From contig NZ_CP159534.1 of assembly GCF_040529335.1 (NCBI RefSeq), positions 5,394,001 through 5,458,000 on the forward strand: a stretch of DNA of 64,000 nucleotides, given 5' to 3'. This DNA comes from Streptomyces sp. HUAS MG91 (lineage in GTDB: Bacteria > Actinomycetota > Actinomycetes > Streptomycetales > Streptomycetaceae). Below, one piece after another: positions 10,782 to 20,191 of this stretch (position 1 is its first letter; each line of letters begins with the position of its first letter). The notes beneath the pieces are model-generated. The model worked only from the letters and a program-made list of their open reading frames with translations. It ran no database searches and was not told where the DNA came from. The position numbers were made by a program, and so were the translations under genes.

Positions 10782-11786
10782 ATGACTGCTACGACTGGCT
10801 CCCGCCGTGTCCTGCTCGCCGCTCCCCGTGGCTACTGCGCCGGTGTGGACCGTGCCGTGATCGCCGTCGAGAAGGCCCTGGAGCAGTACGGGGCCCCGAT
10901 CTATGTCCGCCACGAGATCGTGCACAACAAGTACGTCGTGCAGACCCTGGAGCGGAAGGGCGCCATCTTCGTCGAGCAGACGGAGGAGGTCCCCGAGGGC
11001 TCGATCGTGATGTTCTCGGCGCACGGTGTCGCACCGACCGTCCACGCGGAGGCCGAGCGCGGCAAGCTGGCGACCATCGACGCCACCTGCCCGCTCGTGA
11101 CCAAGGTCCACAAGGAAGCGATCCGCTACGCCAACGACGACTTCGACATCCTCCTGATCGGCCACGAGGGCCACGAGGAGGTCATCGGCACCTCCGGCGA
11201 GGCCCCGGACCACATCACGCTGGTCGACGGCCCCGAGGACGTCGCCAAGGTCGAGGTCCGCGACCCGGAGAAGGTCGTCTGGCTCTCCCAGACCACGCTC
11301 TCCGTCGACGAGACGATGGAGACCGTCGACGCCCTGAAGACCAAGTTCCCGGGCCTCGTCTCCCCGCCGAGCGACGACATCTGCTACGCCACGCAGAACC
11401 GCCAGCTCGCCGTGAAGCAGATGGGCGCCGAGTCCGACCTGGTCATCGTCGTCGGCTCGCGCAACTCCTCGAACTCGGTCCGCCTCGTCGAGGTCGCCAA
11501 GCTGGCCGGCGCCAAGGACGCGCACCTCGTGGACTTCGCGAGCGAGATCGACGAGTCCTGGCTGGACGGCGTCACCACGGTCGGCGTCACCTCCGGCGCC
11601 TCCGTGCCGGACGTCCTCGTCGAGGAGGTCCTGGAGTACCTGTCGCAGCGCGGCTTCGCGGACGTGGAGATCGTGAAGGCGGCCGAGGAGTCCATCACCT
11701 TCTCGCTGCCCAAGGAGCTCCGCCGCGATCTGCGCGCCGAGGCCGCCGCCCTCGTGGAGCGGGCGGATTCCACCTCCGGGAAGTGA
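10782..11786 (+). CDS. ispH: 4-hydroxy-3-methylbut-2-enyl diphosphate reductase
   Basis: Last enzyme of the MEP pathway, reducing HMBPP to IPP and DMAPP with a [4Fe-4S] cluster. The 334-residue protein has cluster cysteines C19 ([12 protein letters not shown]), C103 ([12 protein letters not shown]) and C201 ([11 protein letters not shown]), the catalytic Glu in [11 protein letters not shown] (about residue 133) and the C-terminal GSRNSSNS and [14 protein letters not shown] motifs. The ATG at 10782 ([12 protein letters not shown]) matches relatives; an in-frame ATG at 10773 lies inside the -10 element. It is followed by ppgK on the same strand. Confidence 0.96.
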   Translation: MTATTGSRRVLLAAPRGYCAGVDRAVIAVEKALEQYGAPIYVRHEIVHNKYVVQTLERKGAIFVEQTEEVPEGSIVMFSAHGVAPTVHAEAERGKLATIDATCPLVTKVHKEAIRYANDDFDILLIGHEGHEEVIGTSGEAPDHITLVDGPEDVAKVEVRDPEKVVWLSQTTLSVDETMETVDALKTKFPGLVSPPSDDICYATQNRQLAVKQMGAESDLVIVVGSRNSSNSVRLVEVAKLAGAKDAHLVDFASEIDESWLDGVTTVGVTSGASVPDVLVEEVLEYLSQRGFADVEIVKAAEESITFSLPKELRRDLRAEAAALVERADSTSGK

Positions 11787-11803
11787 CCGTGCGTCTCCCG
11801 TCG

Positions 11804-11816
11804 TAACGTGGAGCGC
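11804..11816 (+). promoter_or_regulatory. -10 element of leaderless ppgK transcript
   Basis: TAACGT (11804-11809) lies 7 nt before the ATG at 11817. Confidence 0.45.
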
Positions 11817-12563
11817 ATGGAGATCTTCGGTGTGGACATCGGCGGATCAGGGATCAAGGGCGCTCCGGTCGACCTGGAGCGCGGTGATCTCGCCGAGGAG
11901 CGGTTCAAGGTGCTGACCCCGCAGCCGGCCACCCCCGACGCGGTGGCCGACGGGGTCAAGCAGGTCGTGGAGAACTTCGCGGGCGGCTGCGACCGGGTCG
12001 GCATCACCTTCCCGGGCGTCGTCACCGGCGGCTCGACGATCCGGACCGCGGCCAACGTGGACAAGAGCTGGGTCGACGTCGACGCGCGGGCCCTGCTGAG
12101 CGAGAAGCTCGGCGGGCTGCCCGTCACGATCCTGAACGACGCGGACGCCGCCGGCGTCGCCGAGATGCACTTCGGCGCCGGCCGCGGCCGCACCGGCACG
12201 GTGCTGCTGCTCACCTTCGGCACGGGCATCGGCAGCGCGCTCTTCACCGACGGCACCCTGGTGCCCAACACCGAGCTCGGCCACCTGGAGCTGAACGGCC
12301 ACGACGCCGAGAAGCGGGCCTCCACCAAGGCCCGCGAGGACGAGGACCTGAGCTGGGAGCACTGGGCCAGACGCGTCACCAAGTACCTCGCGCACGTGGA
12401 GATGCTGTTCTCGCCCGAACTGTTCATCATCGGCGGCGGCATCAGCCGCAAGGCCGACAAGTTCGTGCCGCTGATCAAGGGCATCAAGGCGGAGATCGTG
12501 CCGGCGCAGCTGCAGAACAACGCGGGGATCGTCGGCGCGGCGATGGCGGCGCGCGAGGCCTGA
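11817..12563 (+). CDS. ppgK: polyphosphate glucokinase
   Basis: Phosphorylates glucose with inorganic polyphosphate (and ATP). The 248-residue ROK-family protein has the phosphate-binding loop DIGGSGIKG (7-15), the catalytic NDADAA segment, LLTFGTGIGSALF and the glucose-contact segment TELGHLELNG. The end FIIGGGISRKADKF and GIVGAAMAA is family-typical. The ATG at 11817 is preferred over the in-frame GTG at 11808, which sits inside the -10 element. It converges on the DUF6542 gene with an 8-bp gap. Confidence 0.94.
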   Translation: MEIFGVDIGGSGIKGAPVDLERGDLAEERFKVLTPQPATPDAVADGVKQVVENFAGGCDRVGITFPGVVTGGSTIRTAANVDKSWVDVDARALLSEKLGGLPVTILNDADAAGVAEMHFGAGRGRTGTVLLLTFGTGIGSALFTDGTLVPNTELGHLELNGHDAEKRASTKAREDEDLSWEHWARRVTKYLAHVEMLFSPELFIIGGGISRKADKFVPLIKGIKAEIVPAQLQNNAGIVGAAMAAREA

Positions 12564-12571
12564 GACAGGCC

Positions 12572-13210
12572 CTAGGCCCGTCGCGGCTTGGGCGCCTTCT
12601 GCGGCTGCTGGTGCTCCGCGGGCTCCTGCCGCGCGGCCCGCCGCTGGGCCGCGGCCTTGCGCGCCATCAGCCGCACCTTCCGTACGGTGACGATGAGACC
12701 GGCGACGAGGGTGCCGCCGTACAGCCAGCCCGCGCTCGTCGCCAGGGTCGTCACCAGGCCGGCGAGGCGGCCGGTGAGCCCGTCGCCGCCGTCCCCGACG
12801 AAGAAGGCGCCGAGGGCGAACGCGATCGGCACCGCGACCGGCGCCGTCACCAGGTCCGCCTTGCGCACCCAGCCCGCGGTGAGCCCGCTGACCAGCACGA
12901 AGAACACGCCGTACACGGCCACGGCGCCGCCGAACAGCAGCCCGTCGAGGAACCCGAGCACCAGCATCGAGGCCGCGGCGAACAGCCCGCTGCCGAGCCC
13001 GGTCAGCCGCGGGTCGGGGAATCTGCGGAGCGCGCGCACCAGCGGCGGCAGCCGACGGCCCTGGCCGCCGCCCGCGCGGCAGACGGTGGCGGACTCGACG
13101 GACGGGGCGCCGGTCGGCCCGTCACCGGACTCGCCCTGCGCCTGCGGGGGCAGCGGGGCCCGGCCGCGGCGGGGGCGGGATTGCGGGGGACGCGTCCTGT
13201 GTTGCTCCAC
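12572..13210 (-). CDS. DUF6542 membrane protein
   Basis: A 212-residue protein with a Pro/Arg-rich N-terminus (about 1-60), about four hydrophobic segments (LFAAASMLVLGFLDGLLFGG, AVYGVFFVLVSGLTAGW, VTAPVAVPIAFALGAFFVG, WLYGGTLVAGLIVTV) and a basic cytoplasmic tail (RKVRLMARKAAAQRRAARQ). It matches the DUF6542 type found beside ppgK and ychF in Streptomyces. GTG at 13210 is chosen because a -10 element lies 6 nt upstream; a longer in-frame start at 13348 would run past that promoter. Function unknown. Confidence 0.78.
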   Translation of the reverse strand: MEQHRTRPPQSRPRRGRAPLPPQAQGESGDGPTGAPSVESATVCRAGGGQGRRLPPLVRALRRFPDPRLTGLGSGLFAAASMLVLGFLDGLLFGGAVAVYGVFFVLVSGLTAGWVRKADLVTAPVAVPIAFALGAFFVGDGGDGLTGRLAGLVTTLATSAGWLYGGTLVAGLIVTVRKVRLMARKAAAQRRAARQEPAEHQQPQKAPKPRRA

Positions 13211-13222
13211 AGGCCCAACATA
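13211..13222 (-). promoter_or_regulatory. -10 element of leaderless DUF6542 transcript
   Basis: Minus-strand TATGTT (13222-13217) lies 6 nt before the GTG at 13210. Confidence 0.5.
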
Positions 13223-13328
13223 GGTGGGCTTATGTGCGCAATACGCCGTGGGACACGCGGTTAGTTCAAGCTTGACCGTTGTTGGTTCGCGTGTTCGACG
13301 CGTCGCCGGGGCGGGTGCGGCTAGGCCG

Positions 13329-13334
13329 TAGACT
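13329..13334 (+). promoter_or_regulatory. candidate -10 of ychF
   Basis: TAGACT lies 43 nt before the GTG start, giving a short leader; a TCAAGCTTGA palindrome (13266-13275) lies upstream. Confidence 0.35.
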
Positions 13335-13377
13335 GGTGGATCGCCCACACCTCTCCTCCTGTACGGGAAGTCGCAAC

Positions 13378-14466
<1,089 letters not shown>

Positions 14467-14516
14467 CGGCTGACGCATCACCACACCGCTGACCGGCCAG
14501 ACAGGCGGGTCGGAGA

Positions 14517-14542
14517 GGGTCCGGCTCTTCGGGGTCGGGCCC
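14517..14542 (+). terminator. hairpin after ychF
   Basis: GGGTCCGGC pairs with GTCGGGCCC (one mismatch, G-T pairs). It closely resembles the hairpin at 17481-17516 beyond the second ychF end. Confidence 0.5.
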
Positions 14543-14647
14543 TTGGTGTTTTCCCGTGCTGGACTGGTGCTGGGACGAGGATGTGGTGCTGGTGCTGCTC
14601 TGCTGAGTGGCCGAACCGTGGGACGGCGCCCTGAGTGGACGCCGGAG

Positions 14648-15055
14648 TCAGACGTCCTTGATCTGTACGCGGTCGCCGCACAGTTTCGACCAGTCGTCGC
14701 GGTCGGAAGTCAGCACGAGCACGGGCGCCGGGGAGCGTAGCGCCATCGCGGCGACGAGAGCATCGATGGCGTACTTGTGCCCATGAAGGCCGCCCGCGTC
14801 GCTCAGTAGCTGAACTGCCGTGAGGCTGTCCGCCTGGGTGGCGTCCTGGACCTGAAGACGGGAGAGCAGCCAGCGCAGCCGCGCGGTGTCCGTCTTCCCA
14901 TGGACGGCCTCCACCACGGTGAGGGCCGACACCAGGACGGGCACGCCTACGCGACGAGCGGCCTCGATCCGGGTGATCATCTGGCGGTCGTTGCGCAACA
15001 GCAGCGACAGTGCCTGGGAGTCGAGCACCAGGCACCTGGCCGCAGGCTCTTTCAT
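14648..15055 (-). CDS. PIN-domain ribonuclease toxin (VapC-like)
   Basis: A 135-residue PIN protein. The acidic metal-binding residues are D12 (LVLDSQAL), E49 (LTVVEAVHG), D98 (AIDALVAAMA) and D118 or D120 (TSDRDDW), in the usual order. PIN toxins cleave RNA until held by their antitoxin. The start overlaps the stop of the RHH antitoxin gene (ATGA), the normal toxin-after-antitoxin order. It lies within the putative ychF island, where such pairs often stabilise the element. Confidence 0.88.
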   Translation of the reverse strand: MKEPAARCLVLDSQALSLLLRNDRQMITRIEAARRVGVPVLVSALTVVEAVHGKTDTARLRWLLSRLQVQDATQADSLTAVQLLSDAGGLHGHKYAIDALVAAMALRSPAPVLVLTSDRDDWSKLCGDRVQIKDV

Positions 15056-15327
15056 GCGGCGCTGTCGTTCGACGCGTACGGCGTCGGCGCGTCGCCGAAC
15101 AATTCGTGCTGCGCGGCCTGAACCTCGGCGTCACCCAACGGTTCGTGCTCGGCTTCATAGGCAGCCACGATCTCGGCAAGGCCGTCCATCGCCAGTTGGT
15201 GCCGGACTGCCGCGGTCACGTAGGCGGAAACGCCGCGCTTGCCGGTGCGCGTGCGCAGTGCGCCGAGGAGATCCGAGGGCATCGAGACGGAGATGTTCTC
15301 CGTGCCGCCGGGGCGGGGTGACTTCAT
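15052..15327 (-). CDS. ribbon-helix-helix antitoxin
   Basis: A 91-residue protein with an N-terminal RHH/CopG-like DNA-binding segment (TENISVSMPSDLLGALRTRT, KRGVSAYVTAAVRHQL) and an acidic C-terminal part (AEIVAAYEAEHEPLGDAEV) likely to wrap the PIN toxin. The ATG at 15327 sits 7 nt after a TAAAGT -10 element, so the mRNA is probably leaderless; an upstream in-frame extension has no support. It is translationally coupled to the toxin gene. Confidence 0.85.
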   Translation of the reverse strand: MKSPRPGGTENISVSMPSDLLGALRTRTGKRGVSAYVTAAVRHQLAMDGLAEIVAAYEAEHEPLGDAEVQAAQHELFGDAPTPYASNDSAA

Positions 15328-15334
15328 GGCCACA

Positions 15335-15352
15335 ACTTTAGTACAGAAACTA
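15335..15352 (-). promoter_or_regulatory. promoter and putative autoregulatory operator of the RHH/PIN pair
   Basis: Minus-strand TAAAGT (15340-15335) precedes the antitoxin ATG by 7 nt. TAGT-N6-ACTA (15352-15339) is an inverted repeat over the promoter, a plausible RHH binding site. Confidence 0.4.
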
Positions 15353-15545
15353 TTACAGCGTCTGGAGCGCTGCGCGGCCTGTACCCAGGGCGGCCGTTGA
15401 TGCGTCGTCCTGGTGCTTCTGGGATCTTCTTGTACTTTGCGGTGAATCCCGTGCGGGGATGGTGCTGGGAAGCGCCCGCATAACCACAGTTCAGAGTGGT
15501 TACGAGTGTCAGTCGGCGAGCCCTGCTCACTCTCGCCCGCACTGG

Positions 15546-16181
15546 CTATGGGCGGGTCCAGCCGTTGGCGAAGTCGCATTGGAGGTCCGTCCAGCGGCGA
15601 AGCTCGGCGGGGGTGTAGTCGGGGTAGCCGAGGCGCCCCACGCCCTTGACCCACTCGTCCCAGAGGCCGTCGGGCTCCGTGAAGTGGTCGGCGTGGTGGG
15701 TGCCCAGGAGGGCGTCGAGGCGGAGGAGGGCGCTCAGGGCGTCGGGCTGGTCGTAGTGGAGGTCGGTGCGGGGGAGGTAGTGGGCGAGGTAGGCGGTGAG
15801 GATCTCGGCGTCGGCGTGGGTGCCGAAGCGGGCCAGGGCGAAGCAGTAGGCGCTACCGGAGAAGCAGACCTCGCTGGCCAGGAGCAGGTCGCCGATGCGT
15901 TCGCGAAACCGTTCGCGGCGGTCCACGCCGATCAGCCATGCGGCGGTGAGGCGCGAGCGCCACTCGTAGCCGAGGAGGGCTTCCAGCTCGGCATCGGTGA
16001 TCGTGGCCGCGTCGTCGATGAGGTGATGGGCGAAACGTTCGCCGTGAGGCCACTCGGGCCGCAGGAATCGACCACTTTTCAGGACGAGGTAGCGCGCGTG
16101 GCCCGAGTCCTTCCTTGCCGCGTAGCGCTCGATCACGTAGCCGTAGCCGATCTCCTCGGGGTGCTGGAACGGCATCGTCAC
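15546..16181 (-). CDS. DUF6000-family protein
   Basis: A 211-residue helical soluble protein without signal peptide. The block YEWRSRLTAAWLIGVDRRERFRER, followed by GDLLLASEVCFSGSAYCFALARFG and HYLPRTDLHYDQPDALSALLRLD, is what I recognise as the DUF6000 family, whose function is not known. It starts at a GTG whose GTGA overlaps the stop of the upstream HEAT-like gene; an in-frame ATG 6 nt later is the alternative. It is last in a three-gene cassette. Proteins of this look often occur among immunity genes for polymorphic toxins, but that is only an inference. Confidence 0.7.
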   Translation of the reverse strand: MTMPFQHPEEIGYGYVIERYAARKDSGHARYLVLKSGRFLRPEWPHGERFAHHLIDDAATITDAELEALLGYEWRSRLTAAWLIGVDRRERFRERIGDLLLASEVCFSGSAYCFALARFGTHADAEILTAYLAHYLPRTDLHYDQPDALSALLRLDALLGTHHADHFTEPDGLWDEWVKGVGRLGYPDYTPAELRRWTDLQCDFANGWTRP

Positions 16182-16909
16182 CTCTCCGGGTTCAGGTCGG
16201 TACGGTCGATCCAGGTGGGGGCGACGAAGATGTCGTCGCCGAGGGGGGCTTCGGAGGCTTCCAGCAGAGACCAGGTGCGGGACTCTTCGACCAAGTGCTC
16301 CCAGGGCGCGGTCCAGTCGAGTTCCCAGTCCAGGCCGGTGTCGGAGATGCCGTACGTGCGGCCGGCGTCCACCCGCCAGAACTGGGAGTAAAGGATCACC
16401 TGGGCGTGGTCGGCCAGGTCGTTGATGATCTCGGTGAAGTGGGCCGAGGGCCAGCCCGGGGCGTCGTCCTCAGCGGTGGCTCGTAGGCGCGCGGCGAGCG
16501 GCGGGACCACAGGGGTGCGGGCGCCGAGTTCCGTCAGGGCCCAGCGGATGCCTTCCGGCTCGCTCCAGTCCGGTGGCGTCGCCCGTTCCAGGCAGGCGCG
16601 ATAGGCGCGGCGCACGGGCTCGACCGCGCCGTCGATCTTCAGGCTCGCCAGGGCAATCGCCGCCCATTCCCGGACGGTGGAGTCCTCGCTGCCCAGGAGG
16701 GCGATCAGAGCGGGGCCGCAGCGTGGGTCCGCCACCTCTTCGAAGACCTCGATAGCGGTCAGCTGCCCGAAGCCGCCGAGGGAGGGCAGTCCGTCGATGA
16801 TGGCGGGGATGGCGTGGGAGCCAATGTCGATCAGTTCTGCGCGGGCGTCGTACGACGGGCCGGCCGAGTCGTCGAGCTGCTGGATGAGTTTCTCGATATG
16901 GGTGGTCAC
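16178..16909 (-). CDS. HEAT-like repeat protein of unknown function
   Basis: A 243-residue protein. The first half is a run of short helical repeats (AIPAIIDGLPSLGGFGQLTAIEVFEEVAD, GPALIALLGSEDSTVREWAAIALASLKI, AVEPVRRAYRACLERA) typical of HEAT/PBS-lyase-like scaffolds. The second half (about 140-243) is unlike anything I recognise, rich in Trp and acidic residues (WRVDAGRTYGISDTGLDWELDW). The GTG at 16909 overlaps the upstream CPCC gene stop (GTGA), and its own stop overlaps the DUF6000 start the same way, implying coupled translation of all three. Confidence 0.7.
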   Translation of the reverse strand: MTTHIEKLIQQLDDSAGPSYDARAELIDIGSHAIPAIIDGLPSLGGFGQLTAIEVFEEVADPRCGPALIALLGSEDSTVREWAAIALASLKIDGAVEPVRRAYRACLERATPPDWSEPEGIRWALTELGARTPVVPPLAARLRATAEDDAPGWPSAHFTEIINDLADHAQVILYSQFWRVDAGRTYGISDTGLDWELDWTAPWEHLVEESRTWSLLEASEAPLGDDIFVAPTWIDRTDLNPER

Positions 16910-17286
16910 GGGTGGTCCCGGCGCCAGAAAGTGGGGAGCCACCAGCAGAGCACCGAGTGGTCGTCGGGCCACGGGGCGCGGTCCTCGGTTGCCCAGTCCT
17001 CGAAGGAGTCCCGTGTCAGGTCGATGGGGCGCCAGGCGGGGTCGAGCGGCTCGTCTTCGGCCGGCGGGCGGACGAACCGGCGGCCGTGCTCGTCGCAGGC
17101 GCCGAAGTCCTGGTAGTTGCGCTGGGCCTCGATCAGGGAGACCTTGTTCGCGCCGCCGGCCATGGTCGGCCAGCGGAACTGGATGGCGTCGTCCTCCCAG
17201 AAGCAGACGGGGCAGATCTCGTACGAGCCGGGCATCGCGTCCAGCACGCGGTGCCCGCAGCAGGGACACGGGTAGCGGTCGCTCAC
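16906..17286 (-). CDS. CPCC family cysteine-rich protein
   Basis: A 126-residue small protein with an N-terminal zinc-ribbon-like module: C7, C9, C10 in YPCPCCGH and C25, C28 in YEICPVCFWEDD. It then has the family block GGANKVSLIEAQRNYQDFGACDEHGRRFV. This is the cysteine-rich CPCC domain, of unknown function. The GTG at 17286 (VSDRYPCPCC) is chosen to place the motif at the N-terminus. First gene of the GTGA-linked cassette; no promoter of its own was clear. Confidence 0.82.
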   Translation of the reverse strand: MSDRYPCPCCGHRVLDAMPGSYEICPVCFWEDDAIQFRWPTMAGGANKVSLIEAQRNYQDFGACDEHGRRFVRPPAEDEPLDPAWRPIDLTRDSFEDWATEDRAPWPDDHSVLCWWLPTFWRRDHP

Positions 17287-17439
17287 CCGGGCAGTGTCCT
17301 TGCCGGTCCCGCCAGTGCGCCATGGATTTCTCGGCCTCCGCCCGCCCGGCCAGTCCGCAGCCAACGCATGCCAACGAGAAAGTCCCAGGTCAGGGCCCTG
17401 GACGGGCCTCCGCCGCAGGTCAGAATCAGACCGCAGACA

Positions 17440-17456
17440 TTCCGCTTCAACGTGTA
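17440..17456 (+). other. putative attR: duplicated 3' end of ychF
   Basis: An exact copy of TTCCGCTTCAACGTGTA, as at the end of ychF, but with no ychF coding sequence upstream of it. Confidence 0.6.
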
Positions 17457-17480
17457 GCGGAACCCGTAAGCGCCCACGTC

Positions 17481-17520
17481 AGGCAGGGCCCGGCTCCCCG
17501 GAGTCGGGTCCTGCCTTTCG
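17481..17520 (+). terminator. strong hairpin terminator downstream of attR
   Basis: AGGCAGGGCCCGGCTC pairs with GAGTCGGGTCCTGCCT and is followed by TTTC. It is probably the original ychF terminator, displaced by the insertion. Confidence 0.7.
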
Positions 17521-17579
17521 TTCCGCTCGGATCGCGAAGCTGGAGGGGGCGGGGAGGCGCCTCCGGGCGTCGGGGTGAT

Positions 17580-17591
17580 TAGGGTCGTGCG
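17580..17591 (+). promoter_or_regulatory. -10 element of leaderless Lrp-family gene
   Basis: TAGGGT (17580-17585) lies 6 nt before the GTG at 17592. Confidence 0.5.
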
Positions 17592-18602
17592 GTGACCACT
17601 GAACCGAATCCGGGCGCGGCAACCGGCCCGCTGGACGGCCTCGACCGCCGCATCGTCGCCGCCCTCCAGATCGACGGCCGTGCCTCTTGGCGGCGGATCG
17701 CCACCGCGCTCGGGGAGCCCGAGCGGAAGGTCGCGCGGCGCGGTCTTCGGCTCCTGGAGAGCGGCGCCGTGGCGGTGCGCGGGCTCGTGGTGCGCGGCGA
17801 GACGGTGATCCTGCGGATGAACTGCCGGCCCGGCGCCGTCCGTGACGCCGCCGTCGCCACCGCCCGCAGGGACGACACCATTTTCTCGTACGTGCTCGCG
17901 GGCGCCGCCGACTGCGTTGCCGAACTCCAGTGCCCGCCGGGCGAGTTGGCGCGGCTCACGCTGGACGAGGTGCCCGTGCTGCCGGGGCTGGTCGCGCAGC
18001 AGGTCTCCCCGGTGCTGCGCTACTTCCGCACCGTGCACGAGTGGTCGCCGGGGATCCTCGGCGACGAGGAGATCACCGCGCTCACCGGGGCGGCGGCGCG
18101 GCCGGTGGACGGGGTCGAGGTGCCGGACGTGCCGCTCGCGCCCGACGAGCACGCCATCCTGCGCGCGCTCGCCGAGGACGGCCGCCGCACGCACGACGAA
18201 CTCGCCGCCGTGGCCGGGGTGTCGGTGGCGACGGCCCGGCGCCGCGTGGAGTCGCTGACCCGGCAGGGTGTCGTCAGCATCCGGGCGGCCGTGGAGCCCG
18301 CGCTGCTCGGGCTGCCGGTCGAGGCGCTGCTGTGGATCAGGACCCGGCCCGACGAGGTCGAGGAGGTGGGCCGCCTGCTCGTCGAGTCGCCGCTGGTGCG
18401 GTACGCGGCCGTGGTGATGGGGGAGCACCAGCTCCTGGTCGACGTGACCCAGCCGTCGAAGCAGGCCCTGCACGCGTTCCTCACCGAGTCGGCGTGGGTG
18501 CGGCGGGCCGAGGCCGTGCAGTCCCATCTGGTGGTCGAGGCGTGGAAGCGCAGCGGCGTGCCGGCTCGTGGAGTCTCTCCGCGCCCCGTTGCAGGTGGAT
18601 GA
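17592..18602 (+). CDS. Lrp/AsnC-family regulator with two tandem HTH-AsnC units
   Basis: A 336-residue regulator, twice the usual Lrp length. Unit 1: winged HTH about 15-62 (LDGLDRRIVAALQIDGRASWRRIATALG) and a degenerate ligand domain to about 140. Unit 2: HTH about 180-228 (LAPDEHAILRALAEDGRRTHDELAAVAGVSVATARRRVESL) and RAM-like ligand domain about 235-315. Tandem Lrp proteins are common in Streptomyces. It lies just upstream of the amidase / DUF3311 / symporter operon, whose promoter region holds CTGAAA half-sites, so it probably controls that operon. Confidence 0.87.
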   Translation: MTTEPNPGAATGPLDGLDRRIVAALQIDGRASWRRIATALGEPERKVARRGLRLLESGAVAVRGLVVRGETVILRMNCRPGAVRDAAVATARRDDTIFSYVLAGAADCVAELQCPPGELARLTLDEVPVLPGLVAQQVSPVLRYFRTVHEWSPGILGDEEITALTGAAARPVDGVEVPDVPLAPDEHAILRALAEDGRRTHDELAAVAGVSVATARRRVESLTRQGVVSIRAAVEPALLGLPVEALLWIRTRPDEVEEVGRLLVESPLVRYAAVVMGEHQLLVDVTQPSKQALHAFLTESAWVRRAEAVQSHLVVEAWKRSGVPARGVSPRPVAGG

Positions 18603-18609
18603 CCATAAG

Positions 18610-18668
18610 TTTCAGTCTGGTGAATTGAGCGTCTGAAAAGTTCATAGGCGCAGAACTGTTGACTGAAA
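18610..18668. promoter_or_regulatory. cluster of CTGAAA half-sites upstream of the amidase operon
   Basis: TTTCAGTC (18610-18617) and GACTGAAA (18661-18668) are exact inverted 8-mers, with a third CTGAAA at 18633-18638. Spaced half-sites in an AT-richer gap suit an Lrp-type octamer. Confidence 0.45.
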
Positions 18669-18725
18669 CGATCAGTTGACCGCAGTGTGGGGGCGCACAC
18701 CGTCGCCTCCCGCACGAGGACCGCC

Positions 18726-20162
18726 ATGCCCCTGAGCCCCGCCGAAGCCGACGCGCTCTGCGCGCTCGACGCCGTCGACCTCGCCGCCCGGATCCGCCGC
18801 CGCGAGCTGTCGGCGCGCGAGGTCGTCGCCGCGCACCTCGACCGCGTCGAGCGGGTCAACCCGGCGATCAACGCCATCGTCACCCTCGACGCCGAGGGCG
18901 CGACGCGGGCCGCCGCGCGCGCCGACGAACGGGCCGCGTCCGGCGCCGAGTTGGGCCCGCTGCACGGGCTGCCCATCGCCTTCAAGGACACCCACCTCAC
19001 CCGCGGCATGCGCACCACGCACGGCTCGCCGCTCTTCGCCGAGCACGTCCCCGACGAGGACGAACTCCTCGTCCAGCGGATCGAGTCGGCCGGCGCCATC
19101 CGCATCGGCAAGACCAACGTGCCGGAGTTCGCGGCCGGTTCGCACACCTTCAACACCGTCTTCGGCGCCACCCGCAACCCGTACGACACCACGCGCTCGG
19201 CCGGCGGCAGCAGTGGCGGCGCCGCGGCCGCCCTCGCCGCCCGGCTCACCCCCATCGCCGACGGCAGCGACATGGGCGGCTCCCTGCGCAACCCCGCCTC
19301 CTTCTGCAACGTCGTCGGGCTGCGCCCCACCCCCGGCCGGGTACCGGCACTGCCCTCCGGCGACGTCTGGGAGACCCTGGCCGTCGCCGGGCCCATGGGC
19401 CGCACCGTCGCCGACACCGCGCTGCTGCTGTCGGTCATGGCCGGACCCGACCCGCGCAGCCCGCTCTCCCTGGAGGTCCCGGACCCGGCCTCGTACCGCA
19501 CCTCCCTGACCCGTGACCTCACGGGCCTGCGGGTCGCGTACACGCCCGATCTCGGCGGCCGTGTCCCCGTCGACCCCGAGGTGCGCGCCGTCGTCGACCG
19601 GCAGGCCGCCGTCCTCGATGACCTGGGCTGCCGGGTGAGCGAGGACTGCCCGGACCTCGACGCCGCCGAGCACGCCTTCCGCACGCTGCGCGCGCACGCC
19701 TTCCACCAGGGGTTCGGCCCGCTCCTCGACGCCCACCGCGACGCCCTCAAGCCCAGCCTGATCTGGAACATCGAGGAGGGTCTGAAGCTCACCGGCGCCG
19801 ACCTCGCCCGCGCCCGCGGCGAACTCACCCGGCTGCACCTCGCCGCCGTCGCCTTCTTCGAGCGGTACGACGTGCTGATCGCGCCGGTCAGCCAAGTCGC
19901 CCCGTTCGCCGTCGAGTCGGAGTACCCGGACGTCGTCGACGGGCAGCCGCAGCACACCTACCTCGACTGGATGCGCTCCGCGTACCTCCTGTCCGCCCTG
20001 GGCGCACCCGCCCTCTCCGTCCCCGCCGGGTTCACCCCGTCCGGACTGCCCGTGGGCCTGCAGATCGTGGGCCCGCCGCGTGCCGAACGCCTGGTCCTCG
20101 AGGTCGGCGCCGCCCACGAGGCCGCCACCGGACACGGGCGGCACGCGCCCACCCTCCCGTAG
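18726..20162 (+). CDS. amidase-signature-family amidase
   Basis: A 478-residue hydrolase with the Ser-cisSer-Lys triad: K87 (GLPIAFKDT), cis-Ser at 162/163 (RSAGGSSGGAAAA) and nucleophile S186 (GSDMGGSLRNPAS). The N-terminal INAIVTLD and C-terminal SVPAGFTPSGLPVGLQIVGP segments are typical. It releases ammonia from an amide (aryl or aliphatic amide, or indoleacetamide); the substrate is not set by sequence. ATG at 18726 has AGGA 5 nt upstream. Co-directional DUF3311 and symporter genes follow, suggesting uptake and hydrolysis of the same compound. Confidence 0.9.
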   Translation: MPLSPAEADALCALDAVDLAARIRRRELSAREVVAAHLDRVERVNPAINAIVTLDAEGATRAAARADERAASGAELGPLHGLPIAFKDTHLTRGMRTTHGSPLFAEHVPDEDELLVQRIESAGAIRIGKTNVPEFAAGSHTFNTVFGATRNPYDTTRSAGGSSGGAAAALAARLTPIADGSDMGGSLRNPASFCNVVGLRPTPGRVPALPSGDVWETLAVAGPMGRTVADTALLLSVMAGPDPRSPLSLEVPDPASYRTSLTRDLTGLRVAYTPDLGGRVPVDPEVRAVVDRQAAVLDDLGCRVSEDCPDLDAAEHAFRTLRAHAFHQGFGPLLDAHRDALKPSLIWNIEEGLKLTGADLARARGELTRLHLAAVAFFERYDVLIAPVSQVAPFAVESEYPDVVDGQPQHTYLDWMRSAYLLSALGAPALSVPAGFTPSGLPVGLQIVGPPRAERLVLEVGAAHEAATGHGRHAPTLP

Positions 20163-20191
20163 GTGCTCAACTCCCCTCAGCTGGAGCCCCG

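Noticed and set aside
10689..11525. In-frame N-terminal extension of the APC permease through ispH
   Set aside because: The extension is antisense to ispH, and the permease has an ATG with GGAGG at 10688.
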